Positions 50,019-60,161 of a stretch of 64,000 nucleotides of DNA are shown piece by piece. The stretch's first letter is position 1. The number at the start of each line of letters is the position of its first letter. The DNA is from Hydrogenophilales bacterium (GTDB lineage Bacteria; Pseudomonadota; Gammaproteobacteria; Burkholderiales; Thiobacillaceae). Below the pieces are notes generated by a model that worked only from the letters and a program-made list of their open reading frames with translations, did no database searches and was not told the DNA's origin. The stretch spans positions 1-64,000 of the forward strand of contig JACPYT010000011.1 in NCBI GenBank assembly GCA_016195805.1, given 5' to 3'. Position numbers and translations under genes: made by a program.

Positions 50019-50243
50019 GTGTTCAAGCTTCTGCTGCTGATTGCGATAGGTTTTGTGGTGCTGGCGCTGTTCCGCGCCTATCAGCGCTCGCTCGGCCAAC
50101 CGCCCTCATCCGCACGCGAAAATACCGTCGAGGACATGGTGAAATGTGCGCATTGCGGCGTGAACCTGCCGCGCAGCGAGGCCATTTATTCCGGCGGCGA
50201 CTTCTTCTGCACCCCCGAGCACCGGCAACTCGGCAGGAAATGA
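50019..50243 (+). CDS. PP0621-like small protein (TM plus CxxC motif)
   Basis: 74 aa; N-terminal TM, VKCAHCGVNLPRSEAIYSGGDFFCTPEHR; overlaps pilS start. Confidence 0.82.
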   Translation: MFKLLLLIAIGFVVLALFRAYQRSLGQPPSSARENTVEDMVKCAHCGVNLPRSEAIYSGGDFFCTPEHRQLGRK

Positions 50244-51820
50244 ACGCAGCGGCGACGCCGACGCTGCGCCCGATCTCGCCGGGCTATTTCGCGTCCCATT
50301 GGCGCAGCCTCGACTACTTCAATCTGTATCGCCTGACGCTGGCGGTGGCGCTGGTGTTCACCGGCATCCTGTTCAGCACGTCGGATCTGTTCCGGGAAGG
50401 CGCGAGCGAGCGCTTCCAGGGGTATGCCTATGCCTATCTGGTGATCGCGGCGCTGTTCGTGCTGGGCATCCGCGCGCGCTGGCCGGGATTCCAGATCCAG
50501 CTCACCACGCACATCACCGCCGACATCGTGCTGATCATGCTGATGATGTCGACCAGCACGCAACTGGCAGGCGGCATGGGCCTGTTGCTGGCGATTTCCA
50601 TCGCTTCGGGCGGCCTGGTCGGCAGCGGCCGGCTGACGCTGCTGTATGCCGCCATGGCATCGATCGCCGTGTTGCTGCAGCATGGCTTCAGCATCCTGGG
50701 TGGCAGCGAAGTCACTGACAGTTTTTTCCAGGTCGGCCTGCTGTGCGCGGGCTATTTCGCCATCGGCTTGCTGGCGCACGCCTTGACGCTGCGCGCACTG
50801 CGCTCCGAAAGACTGGCGCAGCAGCAGGCAGACGAGCTGGCGCTGTTGAACCGCATCAACACCCTGGCCATCGAGAATTCGCCCGACGGGCTGCTGGCGG
50901 TTCGCGGAGACAGCGTCGTGCGGCATGCCAGCCCGCGCGCCGTGACGCTGCTCGGCATCACAACAGAGGTGACGCCGGGCAGCACTCGTCTGGAGGATCT
51001 CTCACCGGAGCTGGCGCGCCGGTCTCAGCAGATGCGTCCCGGAGCAACGCTCACCCTGAACACCGCGGCCGCGCAATTGCGGGTGCGCTGCATCCCGCTG
51101 GAGACGCCGGACAACAGCCGCGTGCTGGTGCTGGAAGACCAGAGCCAGGCGGCGCAGGCGGCGCAGCGGCTGAAGCTGGCGGCGCTGGGACGGCTTACCG
51201 CCAACATCGCGCACGAAATCCGCAACCCGCTGTCGGCGATCAGCCATGCCGCGCAGCTGCTGGGCGAGGAGTCGCACGACGCCACACAGACCCGGTTGAC
51301 CGGGATCATCGAAAACAACGCCCGCCGGCTCGACCGCCTGGTGGAAGAGGTGCTGACGCTCAACCGTCGCGACCGTCTCAACCCAGTCAGCTTCGATGCC
51401 GCGACGCTCCACATGCTGATCGACGAACTGCGCCAGACTGAAGAAATCCCGGCGGACGCCGTCATAGTCAGCATGCCCGACACCCTGCACTTCCAGTTCG
51501 ATCCAGATCATCTGCGCCAGATCGTGTGGAATCTCCTGCGCAACGCCTGGCGTTACAGTCGCAAACAGGCGGGCAGCCTCCGTTTCAGCGCACAGACACC
51601 GGGCGACAGCGTTCAACTCGATATCGAGGACGATGGTCCCGGGCTGCCGCCGGAACATCAGGGCAAGCTGTTCGAGCCCTTCTTCACCACCGATGCGCAG
51701 GGAACCGGGCTGGGGCTGTTCCTGGCGCGCGAACTGGCCGAAGCCAACCATGCGACGCTGGCCTATGTCCCCGGCGCGAGCGGTGCGCGCTTCCGGCTGA
51801 GCCTGCGCGGGAGCGAATGA
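50240..51820 (+). CDS. pilS: Sensor histidine kinase PilS
   Basis: Six TM segments, PAS-like linker, H-box NIAHEIRNPLSAISHAAQLL, N-box LRNAWRYS, G-boxes DIEDDGPGLPPEHQGKLFEPFFTTDAQGTGLGL. Confidence 0.93.
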   Translation: MNAAATPTLRPISPGYFASHWRSLDYFNLYRLTLAVALVFTGILFSTSDLFREGASERFQGYAYAYLVIAALFVLGIRARWPGFQIQLTTHITADIVLIMLMMSTSTQLAGGMGLLLAISIASGGLVGSGRLTLLYAAMASIAVLLQHGFSILGGSEVTDSFFQVGLLCAGYFAIGLLAHALTLRALRSERLAQQQADELALLNRINTLAIENSPDGLLAVRGDSVVRHASPRAVTLLGITTEVTPGSTRLEDLSPELARRSQQMRPGATLTLNTAAAQLRVRCIPLETPDNSRVLVLEDQSQAAQAAQRLKLAALGRLTANIAHEIRNPLSAISHAAQLLGEESHDATQTRLTGIIENNARRLDRLVEEVLTLNRRDRLNPVSFDAATLHMLIDELRQTEEIPADAVIVSMPDTLHFQFDPDHLRQIVWNLLRNAWRYSRKQAGSLRFSAQTPGDSVQLDIEDDGPGLPPEHQGKLFEPFFTTDAQGTGLGLFLARELAEANHATLAYVPGASGARFRLSLRGSE

Positions 51821-53139
51821 GGATGGCGACGAGCCCGCGCATTCTGCTGGTGGACGACGAGCCCGACCTGCTCGACCTGATGGAGCTCACCCTGGTCAAG
51901 ATGGGGCTAGAGACCGACCGCGCCGCGAGCGTAGCGGAGGCGCAGACCCGGCTGGCCAAGACGCGTTATGACCTGTGCCTGACCGACATGCGGCTGGGCG
52001 ATGGCGAGGGACTGGAGGTGATTGCCTGTGCCAGCGCGCTGGCCTTGCCGGTGCCCGTGGCGGTCATCACCGCCTACGGCAATGCCGGCAATGCAGTGGC
52101 AGCACTGAAAGCGGGGGCCTTCGATTACCTGGCCAAACCGGTGGCGCTCGACCAGTTGCGCGCGCTGGTCAAATCCGCGCTGAAAATACCCGAATCCGTC
52201 CAGGCGGACGATCCGGCGCGCGATCTGATCGGCCGATCCACCGTCATGCAGGACATCCGCGCACGCATCGCCAAACTCGCACGCACCCAGGCGCCGGTGC
52301 ACATCGCCGGCGAATCGGGCAGCGGCAAGGAACTCGCAGCACGGCTGATCCACCGTCTCGGCAATCGTTCGGACAAACCCTTCGTCGCGGTCAACTGCGG
52401 CGCGATTCCCGAAACCCTGATGGAAAGCGAGTTTTTCGGCTATCGCAAGGGTGCCTTCACCGGCGCCGATGCCGATCGTGGCGGCTTCTTCCAGGCGGCC
52501 GACGGCGGCACCCTGTTTCTCGACGAGGTGGCCGATCTGCCGCTGTCGATGCAGGTGAAGCTGTTGCGCGTGCTGCAGGAAAAGAGGGTACGCAAGGTCG
52601 GCGCCACCGCCGAAGAACCGGTCGACGTGCGCATCATCAGCGCCACGCATCAGAACCTGTCGGCGCTGGTGGAGGCCGGCCGCTTCCGCCAGGACCTGTA
52701 TTACCGGCTGAACGTGATCGATCTCGTCATGCCCAGCCTGCGCGACCGCGCCGAGGACATCCCGGAGATGGCGCGTTTCCTGCTCGACAAGCTGGGTGGT
52801 ACCGACGTCAAACTGGATCGCGACGCGGAGAAGGCGCTCTGCGCCTATGCCTTCCCCGGCAACGTGCGCGAACTGGAAAACACGCTGGAGCGTGCGCTGG
52901 CGCTGTGCGAAGACCAGCACATCAGTGCTGCCGACCTCAATCTGGCGCCAGCCCTGCCCGCTGCCGGCGCCCCGCCCGGCAGCAAATACCCGCTGCAGGA
53001 CTATCTCGACCAGATGGAGCGCGCCGCCATTCTCGAAGCGCTCGAGCAGACGCGCTACAACAAGACCGCCGCCGCCCGCGTGCTCGGCGTCACCTTCCGC
53101 AGCCTGCGCTACCGGCTCGAACGGCTGGGGATCGAATAG
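51817..53139 (+). CDS. pilR: Sigma-54-dependent response regulator PilR
   Basis: REC domain (LLVDDEPDLL, LTDMRLGDG, KPVAL), AAA+ GESGSGKELAARLIH, GAFTGA, C-terminal Fis HTH KTAAARVLGVTFRSLRYRLERLGIE; ATGA overlap with pilS. Confidence 0.95.
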   Translation: MRMATSPRILLVDDEPDLLDLMELTLVKMGLETDRAASVAEAQTRLAKTRYDLCLTDMRLGDGEGLEVIACASALALPVPVAVITAYGNAGNAVAALKAGAFDYLAKPVALDQLRALVKSALKIPESVQADDPARDLIGRSTVMQDIRARIAKLARTQAPVHIAGESGSGKELAARLIHRLGNRSDKPFVAVNCGAIPETLMESEFFGYRKGAFTGADADRGGFFQAADGGTLFLDEVADLPLSMQVKLLRVLQEKRVRKVGATAEEPVDVRIISATHQNLSALVEAGRFRQDLYYRLNVIDLVMPSLRDRAEDIPEMARFLLDKLGGTDVKLDRDAEKALCAYAFPGNVRELENTLERALALCEDQHISAADLNLAPALPAAGAPPGSKYPLQDYLDQMERAAILEALEQTRYNKTAAARVLGVTFRSLRYRLERLGIE

Positions 53140-53175
53140 GGCCGCGCGTCCGTAGTGTTGTCCCCACCCTGCACA

Positions 53176-53207
53176 TTAAAAAACCCGCCAAGTGCGGGTT
53201 TTTTAAT
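53176..53207 (+). terminator. Rho-independent terminator after pilR
   Basis: attaaaaaacccgccaagtgcgggttttttaat. Confidence 0.9.
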
Positions 53208-53214
53208 GTGTTCG

Positions 53215-53290
53215 TGGTGCCGCTTGTCGGAATCGAACTGACGACCTACCGCTTACAAGGCGGTTGCTCTACCAACTGAGCTAAAGCGGC
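53215..53290 (-). tRNA. tRNA-Thr (anticodon TGT), CCA encoded
   Basis: Reverse strand GCCGCTTTAGCTCAGTTGGTAGAGCAACCGCCTTGTAAGCGGTAGGTCGTCAGTTCGATTCCGACAAGCGGCACCA; anticodon loop CTTGTAA. Confidence 0.97.
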
Positions 53291-53332
53291 GACGGGCGAC
53301 ATTATAGCGATGCCGCGCGAAGGATTGGGCGA

Positions 53333-53749
53333 TTACTTGACGACCTTGAGCGAGGGTTTGCCTCGGGGGGGTATGGGCGCATCGCCTGGCGGGGGCGGGG
53401 GCGCCTGCTCAGGTGACCCGGGTGGCTCGGGGACATCGACCGGTTCGAAATGCAGGCCCTGGCCATTCTCGCGCGCGAAGATTGCGGCCACCCGGTCAAC
53501 CGGAATGGCTATCTCGTGCGAGACCCCGCCGAAGCGCGCGGAAAACTGGATCCAGTCGTTGTCCAGCGTGAGATTGCGGGTGGCGCCGGCACTGACGTTC
53601 AGCACGATCTGGCCGTCCTTGACGAAACCGGGCGGCACCCGCGTGCGGCCATCGACCGCAACGAGCAGCTGCGGGGTATAGCCCGAGTCCGCGCACCATT
53701 CGTACAGGGCGCGGATCAGGTACGGCTTGGTTGAAATCTCGGCCACCAC
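53333..53749 (-). CDS. sspB: ClpXP protease specificity-enhancing factor SspB
   Basis: KPYLIRALYEWCADSGYTPQLLVAV...IVLNVSAGATRNLTLDNDWIQFSARFGGVSHEIAIPVDRVAAIFARENGQGL; C-terminal LKVVK tail. Confidence 0.95.
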   Translation of the reverse strand: MVAEISTKPYLIRALYEWCADSGYTPQLLVAVDGRTRVPPGFVKDGQIVLNVSAGATRNLTLDNDWIQFSARFGGVSHEIAIPVDRVAAIFARENGQGLHFEPVDVPEPPGSPEQAPPPPPGDAPIPPRGKPSLKVVK

Positions 53750-53758
53750 CCTGCCCGT

Positions 53759-54358
53759 TTACTTGCGCAACGCCTTTTCGGTGGGCGTCAGCGCATTGAT
53801 GAAGGCCGGACGGCTGAACAGGCGCTCGCGGTACTTCAGCACCGGTGCGGCCACTTTGGGCAGCTCGATGCCGTAATGCTCGAGGCGCCAGAGCAGCGGG
53901 GCGATCGCCACATCCAGCATGGAGAACTCGTCGTTCATCAGGTACTTCTGCTTGGTGAGGATGGGCGTGAGCTGCGAGAGACTGTCGCGGATTTCCTGGC
54001 GCGCCTTGTCCGAGGCCTTGCCGAGGCTGTGCTCGAGCGTGTTGACGTGCGTGAACAGGTCGTGCTCGAAATTGAACAGCACCAGGCGGGCGCGGGCGCG
54101 CATGACCGGATCCGGCGGCATCAGCTGCGGATGCGGGAAGCGCTCGTCGATGTATTCGTTGATGATGTTGGATTCGGTCAGAACCAGGTCGCGTTCGACC
54201 AGCACCGGCATCTTGCCGCTGGGGCTGATGCTGGCGATTTCTTCCGGCTTGTTGTGCATGTCCACATCGATGACTTCAAAGTCCATGTCCTTTTCGAACA
54301 GGACGATGCGGCAGCGATGGCTGTACGGATCGGTACTTCCGGAATACAGGGTCATCAT
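53759..54358 (-). CDS. sspA: Stringent starvation protein A (GST-like)
   Basis: LYSGSTDPYSHRCRIVLFEKDMDFEVIDVDMHNKPEEIASISPSGKMPVLVERDLVLTESNIINEYIDERFPHP. Confidence 0.96.
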   Translation of the reverse strand: MMTLYSGSTDPYSHRCRIVLFEKDMDFEVIDVDMHNKPEEIASISPSGKMPVLVERDLVLTESNIINEYIDERFPHPQLMPPDPVMRARARLVLFNFEHDLFTHVNTLEHSLGKASDKARQEIRDSLSQLTPILTKQKYLMNDEFSMLDVAIAPLLWRLEHYGIELPKVAAPVLKYRERLFSRPAFINALTPTEKALRK

Positions 54359-54459
54359 GGCGGGGGCTCCCTCTCGTGTTGCAAGTATTGCGTGTGTTTA
54401 AAGCTTAAAACGCCAACAGCCGGACACAGTCCGGCTGTTGGCGAACGGCAAGGCCGGGA

Positions 54460-55185
54460 TCAGTGAACGTCTTTCCAGAACTCTTTCTTCAGGTAATAGG
54501 CCACCACGAAGAAGAACGCCAGGAATGCCAGGACGACCAAGCCGAGCTTCTGGCGCTCGAGCTGGGCGGGTTCGCCCATCCACGTCAGGTAGTTGACCAG
54601 GTCGCCGACCATGGCGTCGTATTCGGCCAGAGTCACGCTGCCGGGCTTGGCCAGTTCGAGGTGATCGATGACCTCATGCTCGCCCTCCTTCTTCTTGACC
54701 GGAACCATTTCGCCCTGCAGGCTCCACAGCACGTGCGGCATCGCGACCTTGTCGAACACGACGTTATTCCAGCCGGTAGGACGCGAATCGTCACGATAGA
54801 AGCTGCGCAGATAGGTATACAGCCAATCGGAGCCGCGTGCACGCGCGATCACGCTGAGATCGGGCGGAGCGGAGCCGAACCAGCCCTTGGCCTCTTTCTT
54901 GTCCATGCCGACGGTCATGGTTTCGCCCGGCTTTTCAGCCGCGAACATCAGATTCTCCTTGATCTGATCTTCGGTCAGCCCCAGATCCTCCATGCGCGAG
55001 TAACGCATGGCGGCCGCGCTGTGGCAGTTGAGACAGTAGTTCACAAAAATACGTGCACCACGCTGCAGGGATGCCTGGTCGGACAGGTTGACGGGCGCCT
55101 TGTCCAGACGCGGGCCTTCCTCGGAGGCGAAAGCGATGACGGGCACCGCCATCAGCAGCAAAAGAAAATTTTTCAAGCGTTTCAT
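54460..55185 (-). CDS. petC: Ubiquinol-cytochrome c reductase, cytochrome c1
   Basis: Heme motif CLNCH; C-terminal TM anchor; adjacent to petB/petA. Confidence 0.96.
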   Translation of the reverse strand: MKRLKNFLLLLMAVPVIAFASEEGPRLDKAPVNLSDQASLQRGARIFVNYCLNCHSAAAMRYSRMEDLGLTEDQIKENLMFAAEKPGETMTVGMDKKEAKGWFGSAPPDLSVIARARGSDWLYTYLRSFYRDDSRPTGWNNVVFDKVAMPHVLWSLQGEMVPVKKKEGEHEVIDHLELAKPGSVTLAEYDAMVGDLVNYLTWMGEPAQLERQKLGLVVLAFLAFFFVVAYYLKKEFWKDVH

Positions 55186-56421
55186 TTAGCCAGTCACCCT
55201 TTCCGGTTCCGGTTTGGTTTTGTCAATCGAGGTATACCAGGGCATCAACAGGAAAAACAGGAAGTAAATCACCGAGAATGTCTGGGCAAGAATCGTCGCC
55301 ACCGGGGAGGGCGGCAACAGGCCAAGGTAGCCAAGGCCGACGAAGGACACGACGAACAACGCCAGCATGAGCTTGTAGATCGGGCCGCGATAGCGGATCG
55401 ACTTGACTTTGCCGCGATCCAGCCAGGGCAGGAAGAAGATCAGCACGATCGACATGCCCATCGCCACCACGCCCGGGAACTGCGAGCCGAACATCGGCGG
55501 CACTGCACGCAGAATCGCGTAGAACGGGGTGAAGTACCACAGCGGGGCGATATGCGGCGGGGTCTTCAGCGGGTCGGCCGGGATGAAGTTGTTGCCTTCG
55601 AGGAAATAGCCGCCCATGGTCGGACCGAAGAACACGATCGCCGAGAAGACCATCAGGAAGACGATTACACCGACGATGTCCTTCACCGTGTAGTACGGAT
55701 GGAAGGGAATGCCGTCGAGCGGAATGTGCGTAACCGGGTCTTTCTTCTTCTTGATCTCGATGCCGTCTGGGTTGTTTGAACCGACTTCGTGCAGCGCGAC
55801 CAGGTGCACCGCAACCAGCGCAATCAGCACCAGCGGCAATGCGATGACGTGGAAGGCGAAGAAGCGGTTCAAGGTGGCGTCGGAGATCACGTAGTCGCCG
55901 CGAATCCAGATCGACAGGTCGTCGCCGACGAAGGGCACGGCAGCGAACAGGTTGACGATCACCTGGGCGCCCCAGTAGGACATCTGCCCCCACGGCAACA
56001 GGTAGCCGAGGAAGGCTTCGGCCATCAGCGCCAGATAGATCAGCACGCCGAAGATCCAGATCAGCTCGCGCGGCTTGCGGTAGGAACCGTACATCAGGCC
56101 GCGGAACATGTGCAGGTAGACGACGACGAAGAACATCGAGGCGCCGGTGGAGTGCATGTAGCGGATCAGCCAGCCCCAGTCGACGTCGCGCATGATGTAC
56201 TCGACGGAGAGGAAGGCGAGCCCCGAATCCGGCTTGTAGTTCATGGTGAGGAAGATGCCGGTGACGATCTGCATCACCAGCACGAGCAGCGCCAGCGATC
56301 CGAAGAAGTACCAGAAGTTGAAGTTCTTGGGCGCGTAGTACTCGGACAGGTGCGCCTTGTAGGTGGCGGTGAGGGGGAAGCGGTCATCGACCCAACCCAT
56401 CACTTTTTGCAGGGCAGACAT
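55186..56421 (-). CDS. petB: Ubiquinol-cytochrome c reductase, cytochrome b
   Basis: FGSLALLVLVMQIVTGIFLTMNY, RYMHSTGASMFFVVVYLHMFRG, GYLLPWGQMSYWGAQVI. Confidence 0.98.
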   Translation of the reverse strand: MSALQKVMGWVDDRFPLTATYKAHLSEYYAPKNFNFWYFFGSLALLVLVMQIVTGIFLTMNYKPDSGLAFLSVEYIMRDVDWGWLIRYMHSTGASMFFVVVYLHMFRGLMYGSYRKPRELIWIFGVLIYLALMAEAFLGYLLPWGQMSYWGAQVIVNLFAAVPFVGDDLSIWIRGDYVISDATLNRFFAFHVIALPLVLIALVAVHLVALHEVGSNNPDGIEIKKKKDPVTHIPLDGIPFHPYYTVKDIVGVIVFLMVFSAIVFFGPTMGGYFLEGNNFIPADPLKTPPHIAPLWYFTPFYAILRAVPPMFGSQFPGVVAMGMSIVLIFFLPWLDRGKVKSIRYRGPIYKLMLALFVVSFVGLGYLGLLPPSPVATILAQTFSVIYFLFFLLMPWYTSIDKTKPEPERVTG

Positions 56422-56425
56422 TTAT

Positions 56426-57031
56426 TTAGGCTCCTTTTGCGTCTACACCGATCAGCAGCTTGGTAGCGCTGAGGTATTGATGGGGCGGAATCACCAGATT
56501 GACCGGGGCCGGCACGTTCTTGAACACGCGCGCAGCCAGGTCGAAACGCGAACCGTGGCAGGGGCAGAGGAAGCCACCCGGCCAGTCCGCGCCCAGATCC
56601 TCTGCGCCGACTTCCTTGCGGTAGGTAGGCGAACAGCCGAGGTGGGTACAGATGCCGACCGCCACCAGAAATTCCGGCTTGATCGAGCGAGTGGCGTTCT
56701 TGCAATACGGGGGTTGCTGCGGCTGCTCGCTGTTCGGGTCGACCAGCCTGTTGTCGTGCTTGCCCAGCAGATCGAGCATTTCCTTCGTGCGGTTGACGAC
56801 CCACACCGGCTTGCCGCGCCATTCAGCCGTCAGCAACATGCCCGGCTCAACCTTGCTGATATCGATCTCTACTGGCGCACCCGCTGCCTTGGCGCGCGCG
56901 CTCGGCAGCATGCTCATCACCAGCGGCACGGCCACCCCCGCCACTGCAACCCCACCAACGGCGCTGGTCGCGGCAATCAGGAATTTTCGTTTACGTGTGT
57001 CCACTTTTTGCCCATCGGCTTCCTGGCTCAT
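56426..57031 (-). CDS. petA: Ubiquinol-cytochrome c reductase, Rieske iron-sulfur subunit
   Basis: CTHLGC...CPCHGSRFDLAARVFKNVPAPVNLVIPP; TAT-like/TM N-terminus. Confidence 0.98.
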   Translation of the reverse strand: MSQEADGQKVDTRKRKFLIAATSAVGGVAVAGVAVPLVMSMLPSARAKAAGAPVEIDISKVEPGMLLTAEWRGKPVWVVNRTKEMLDLLGKHDNRLVDPNSEQPQQPPYCKNATRSIKPEFLVAVGICTHLGCSPTYRKEVGAEDLGADWPGGFLCPCHGSRFDLAARVFKNVPAPVNLVIPPHQYLSATKLLIGVDAKGA

Positions 57032-57186
57032 GTTTCCCTAACCTGAACGTGTTGCGATAAAACCGGCATTCTAACCAAATTGCCGCCCTCACCGGAAGCC
57101 CGTCGCGGCAATGACGCAATCGCCATCGGCGCTGGGCTATAATCGCCAAGTCTCAAAATTACGCCAAGTCACTGAATTTAATCAAT

Positions 57187-58362
57187 ATGCATATGCGCAA
57201 ATACTGGTTGCTTTTCGCCCAATCCACCACAGTGGCGCTTGGCGTGTTGTTCATCATTGCCCTGTTCAAACCTGATCTCCTGCGCTGGCAGAGGCCGGCA
57301 CCGAGCCTCACCATCCGGCAGGCTGCGCAACCGGCAGGCCGTGCGATCACCCCCGTCGAATCGTTCGCCCCGGCGGCACAAAAGGTGATTCCGGCGGTGG
57401 TCAACGTCTTTACGCAGCAGAAAGTCAACAACCCGACCCACCCGGCCCTGCAGGATCCGATTTTCCGGTATTTTTTTGGCGACCGCCTGGATGCGCGCCC
57501 GCGCGAGGTGTCCAATCTGGGCTCGGGCGTGGTCGTCAGCCCGAACGGCTACATTCTCACCAATCAGCACGTAGTCGAAGCTGCCGATGAAATCCAGGTG
57601 GCGCTGGCAAACGGCAAGACGGTGCCCGCACGCGTGGTCGGTGCCGACCCGGATACCGATCTGGCGGTCCTGAAAATCGATGCCCACGACCTGCCTGCAA
57701 TTACGTTTGCCGAGCCGGACAGCCTCAAGGTGGGCGACTGGGTGCTGGCGGTCGGCAATCCGTTCGGCGTCGGCCAGACCGTCACCGCGGGCATCGTCAG
57801 CGCACTGGGCCGCACCCATCTGGGGATCAATACCTTCGAGAATTTCATCCAGACCGATGCCGCCATCAACCCCGGCAACTCGGGCGGCGCGCTGGTCGAT
57901 GCGGCCGGCAACCTGGTCGGGATCAACAGCGCGATCTATTCGCGCACCGGCGGTTCGCAAGGCATCGGCTTCGCCATTCCCGTCAGCATCGCGCGCAAGG
58001 TGATGGAGCAGATCATCAAGACCGGCAGCGTGACGCGCGGCTGGGTCGGGGTCGAAGTCCAGGATCTGAACCCCGAACTGGCGGAATCATTCAGCCTGAA
58101 GAGCGCGGAAGGCGCATTGATTGCCGGCGTGCTGAAGGGCGGGCCGGCCGACGTCGGCGGCATACGCCCGGGCGATATCCTGGTGGCCGTCAACGACCGC
58201 GCGGTGACCGATTCGGCGTCGCTGCTCAATCTGATTGCCGCCCTGAAACCGGGCGACGAGGCGCGCCTGAGGGTGGCGCGCAAGCAACAAACGATGGACC
58301 TGAAAATCCAGGTCGGGCGGCGCCCCCTGCAGCGCACGGTGGAGCCGGCGCAGGAGCCCTAA
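57187..58362 (+). CDS. Membrane-anchored HtrA/DegS-like serine protease with one PDZ domain
   Basis: N-terminal TM; catalytic ILTNQHVV, DTDLAVLKID, NPGNSGGALV; single PDZ (GALIAGVLKGGPADVGGIRPGDILVAVN). Confidence 0.94.
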   Translation: MHMRKYWLLFAQSTTVALGVLFIIALFKPDLLRWQRPAPSLTIRQAAQPAGRAITPVESFAPAAQKVIPAVVNVFTQQKVNNPTHPALQDPIFRYFFGDRLDARPREVSNLGSGVVVSPNGYILTNQHVVEAADEIQVALANGKTVPARVVGADPDTDLAVLKIDAHDLPAITFAEPDSLKVGDWVLAVGNPFGVGQTVTAGIVSALGRTHLGINTFENFIQTDAAINPGNSGGALVDAAGNLVGINSAIYSRTGGSQGIGFAIPVSIARKVMEQIIKTGSVTRGWVGVEVQDLNPELAESFSLKSAEGALIAGVLKGGPADVGGIRPGDILVAVNDRAVTDSASLLNLIAALKPGDEARLRVARKQQTMDLKIQVGRRPLQRTVEPAQEP

Positions 58363-60161
58363 TCCGGCCGTGCCTGCGCCAGCACGCGCACGCGCGTGGG
58401 ATAGGCGTAAGGGTCCTGTTCCATGGCCGGCAGGCGCCAGCGCGCCGCCTTGCGTGCCAGCCGGTGCAATGCGGGATCCGGTATGCGCAGGCTGGCCAGA
58501 ATCAGCACATCGGATGGCGAAACCAGCGAGCCATCCTCCAGCGCCGGCTCGGGCTGTAGCGTCGTCAGCAGCGGCTTGACCTCGCGTTTCCAACCCCGTT
58601 CACTCCAGAAAAGTTGCCACGCGGTATGGGCGAATTGCCGCGCACGCTCGCGCGACTGCGCATTGCCGGTGGCATCGGCATGGTCGAGCAGCCCCTGCAC
58701 CACGTAGGCGTAGTCCTCCAGTTCCGCATGCGGCAGGATCTGGCCATGTGCCATCGCCTTCATCAGACGACCGCCCTTCGCCAGCCGCGTCAGCAGAAAT
58801 CGCTGCAGCCGGTCGGCATCCTGGCGGTAGGCCGGGTCGAGTGCCATGGCTTGGCTGAAAGCCGACAGCGCGAGGCCATTGAGGCCGGCATTCAGCTTGT
58901 CGTCCCTGGGCAGGCTGCGCATCCGCCGCAAGGGATACAGCGTACGTGCCGCGTCGGCCAGCAGGCGGCGTTCATCGGCCGTCGGTGTAACGTATTCCGC
59001 AGGCAGATAGCCCGCGTCAAACCTGCGCGGCGCATCGAGCTGCCACACCCGGCGCACGGCCGCGAAAACCTCAGGCGACAGGCGCCGCTTCAGTTCGTCG
59101 GGTTCCCACAGATACGTGGCCCCTTCCCGTCCCGAGGCATCGACCGCCGACGTGCTGCTGTAGTAGCCGCCACTCGCATCCCGCAGCGCGTCCTGCATGA
59201 AGCCGAGCGTGCTGCGCGCAATCTCGCGGTAAGCGGGACGATCCAGGATCGTCGCGGCGCGCAGATAGAGCATCGCCAGCTGCGCATTGTCGTACAGCAT
59301 TTTCTCGAAATGCGGCGTGCTCCAGTCGGGATCGACGGTATAGCGGAAAAACCCGCCGCCCACCGCGTCCCGCATGCCGCGCGTCGCCATCTGATCGAAC
59401 GTCAGGCGCAAGAACTCGGCCAGCCGTGCATCGGGCTGCTGCGCCTGACGATCCAGCAGGGCGCTCAACTGCGGCGCCATGGGAAATTTGCTGACTTGGC
59501 CGAAACCACCGCGCAGGGTGTCGGCCTCCTGCCAGACGCCCGCCATAAACTGTTCCCAGGCCTTTGCGCTTCGCGCTGCCGTCAATGGCTCGCCCGCTGG
59601 TCGCGCACCTGGCGGCGGTGCGGCCAGCGTGGCCAAACGGCGAATACCGGCCTGATCCGACAACCAGCGTGAGGCGAGCTGGGACAACAGCGTGCGGAAC
59701 GCATCGGGGGGCTCATACAACACCGCATAGACGGGGTAGCCTTCCGGTGTCACGAAGGCATTCAGGGGCCAGCCTGCAGCGCCACGAAGGCGTGCGGAAA
59801 AACCCTGCAAGGCGTCGTCCAGCCCGGTGTTGAGCTCACGGTCGACTTTGACCGGTATGAAATCGCGGTTGAGCAGCGCAGCGATCTGGGGATTCTTGTA
59901 GCTTTCGCGCTGCATGACGTGACACCAGTGGCAGGCGAAGTAGCCGACCGAAACGAAGAGCAGCTTGTTTTCCCGCCGCGCACGCGCGATCGTGGCGGCG
60001 TTCCATTCCTGCCAGGCCACCGGGTCGTGGCCGTGCAAGGCCAGGTAGGGAGAGGGATGATCGACGAGTTGATTGCGCAGCGCGGCTGCGCCTGCCGCAA
60101 TGGGCAGCAGCAGAATCAGCAACAGGGCGGCTGAGCGTCGTCCCGCGTCAAACCCTGACAT
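58359..60161 (-). CDS. DUF255/YyaL-type thioredoxin-domain protein with signal sequence
   Basis: RNQLVDHPSPYLALHGHDPVAWQEWN...FVSVGYFACHWCHVMQRESY; N-terminal hydrophobic leader. Confidence 0.9.
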   Translation of the reverse strand: MSGFDAGRRSAALLLILLLPIAAGAAALRNQLVDHPSPYLALHGHDPVAWQEWNAATIARARRENKLLFVSVGYFACHWCHVMQRESYKNPQIAALLNRDFIPVKVDRELNTGLDDALQGFSARLRGAAGWPLNAFVTPEGYPVYAVLYEPPDAFRTLLSQLASRWLSDQAGIRRLATLAAPPPGARPAGEPLTAARSAKAWEQFMAGVWQEADTLRGGFGQVSKFPMAPQLSALLDRQAQQPDARLAEFLRLTFDQMATRGMRDAVGGGFFRYTVDPDWSTPHFEKMLYDNAQLAMLYLRAATILDRPAYREIARSTLGFMQDALRDASGGYYSSTSAVDASGREGATYLWEPDELKRRLSPEVFAAVRRVWQLDAPRRFDAGYLPAEYVTPTADERRLLADAARTLYPLRRMRSLPRDDKLNAGLNGLALSAFSQAMALDPAYRQDADRLQRFLLTRLAKGGRLMKAMAHGQILPHAELEDYAYVVQGLLDHADATGNAQSRERARQFAHTAWQLFWSERGWKREVKPLLTTLQPEPALEDGSLVSPSDVLILASLRIPDPALHRLARKAARWRLPAMEQDPYAYPTRVRVLAQARPD

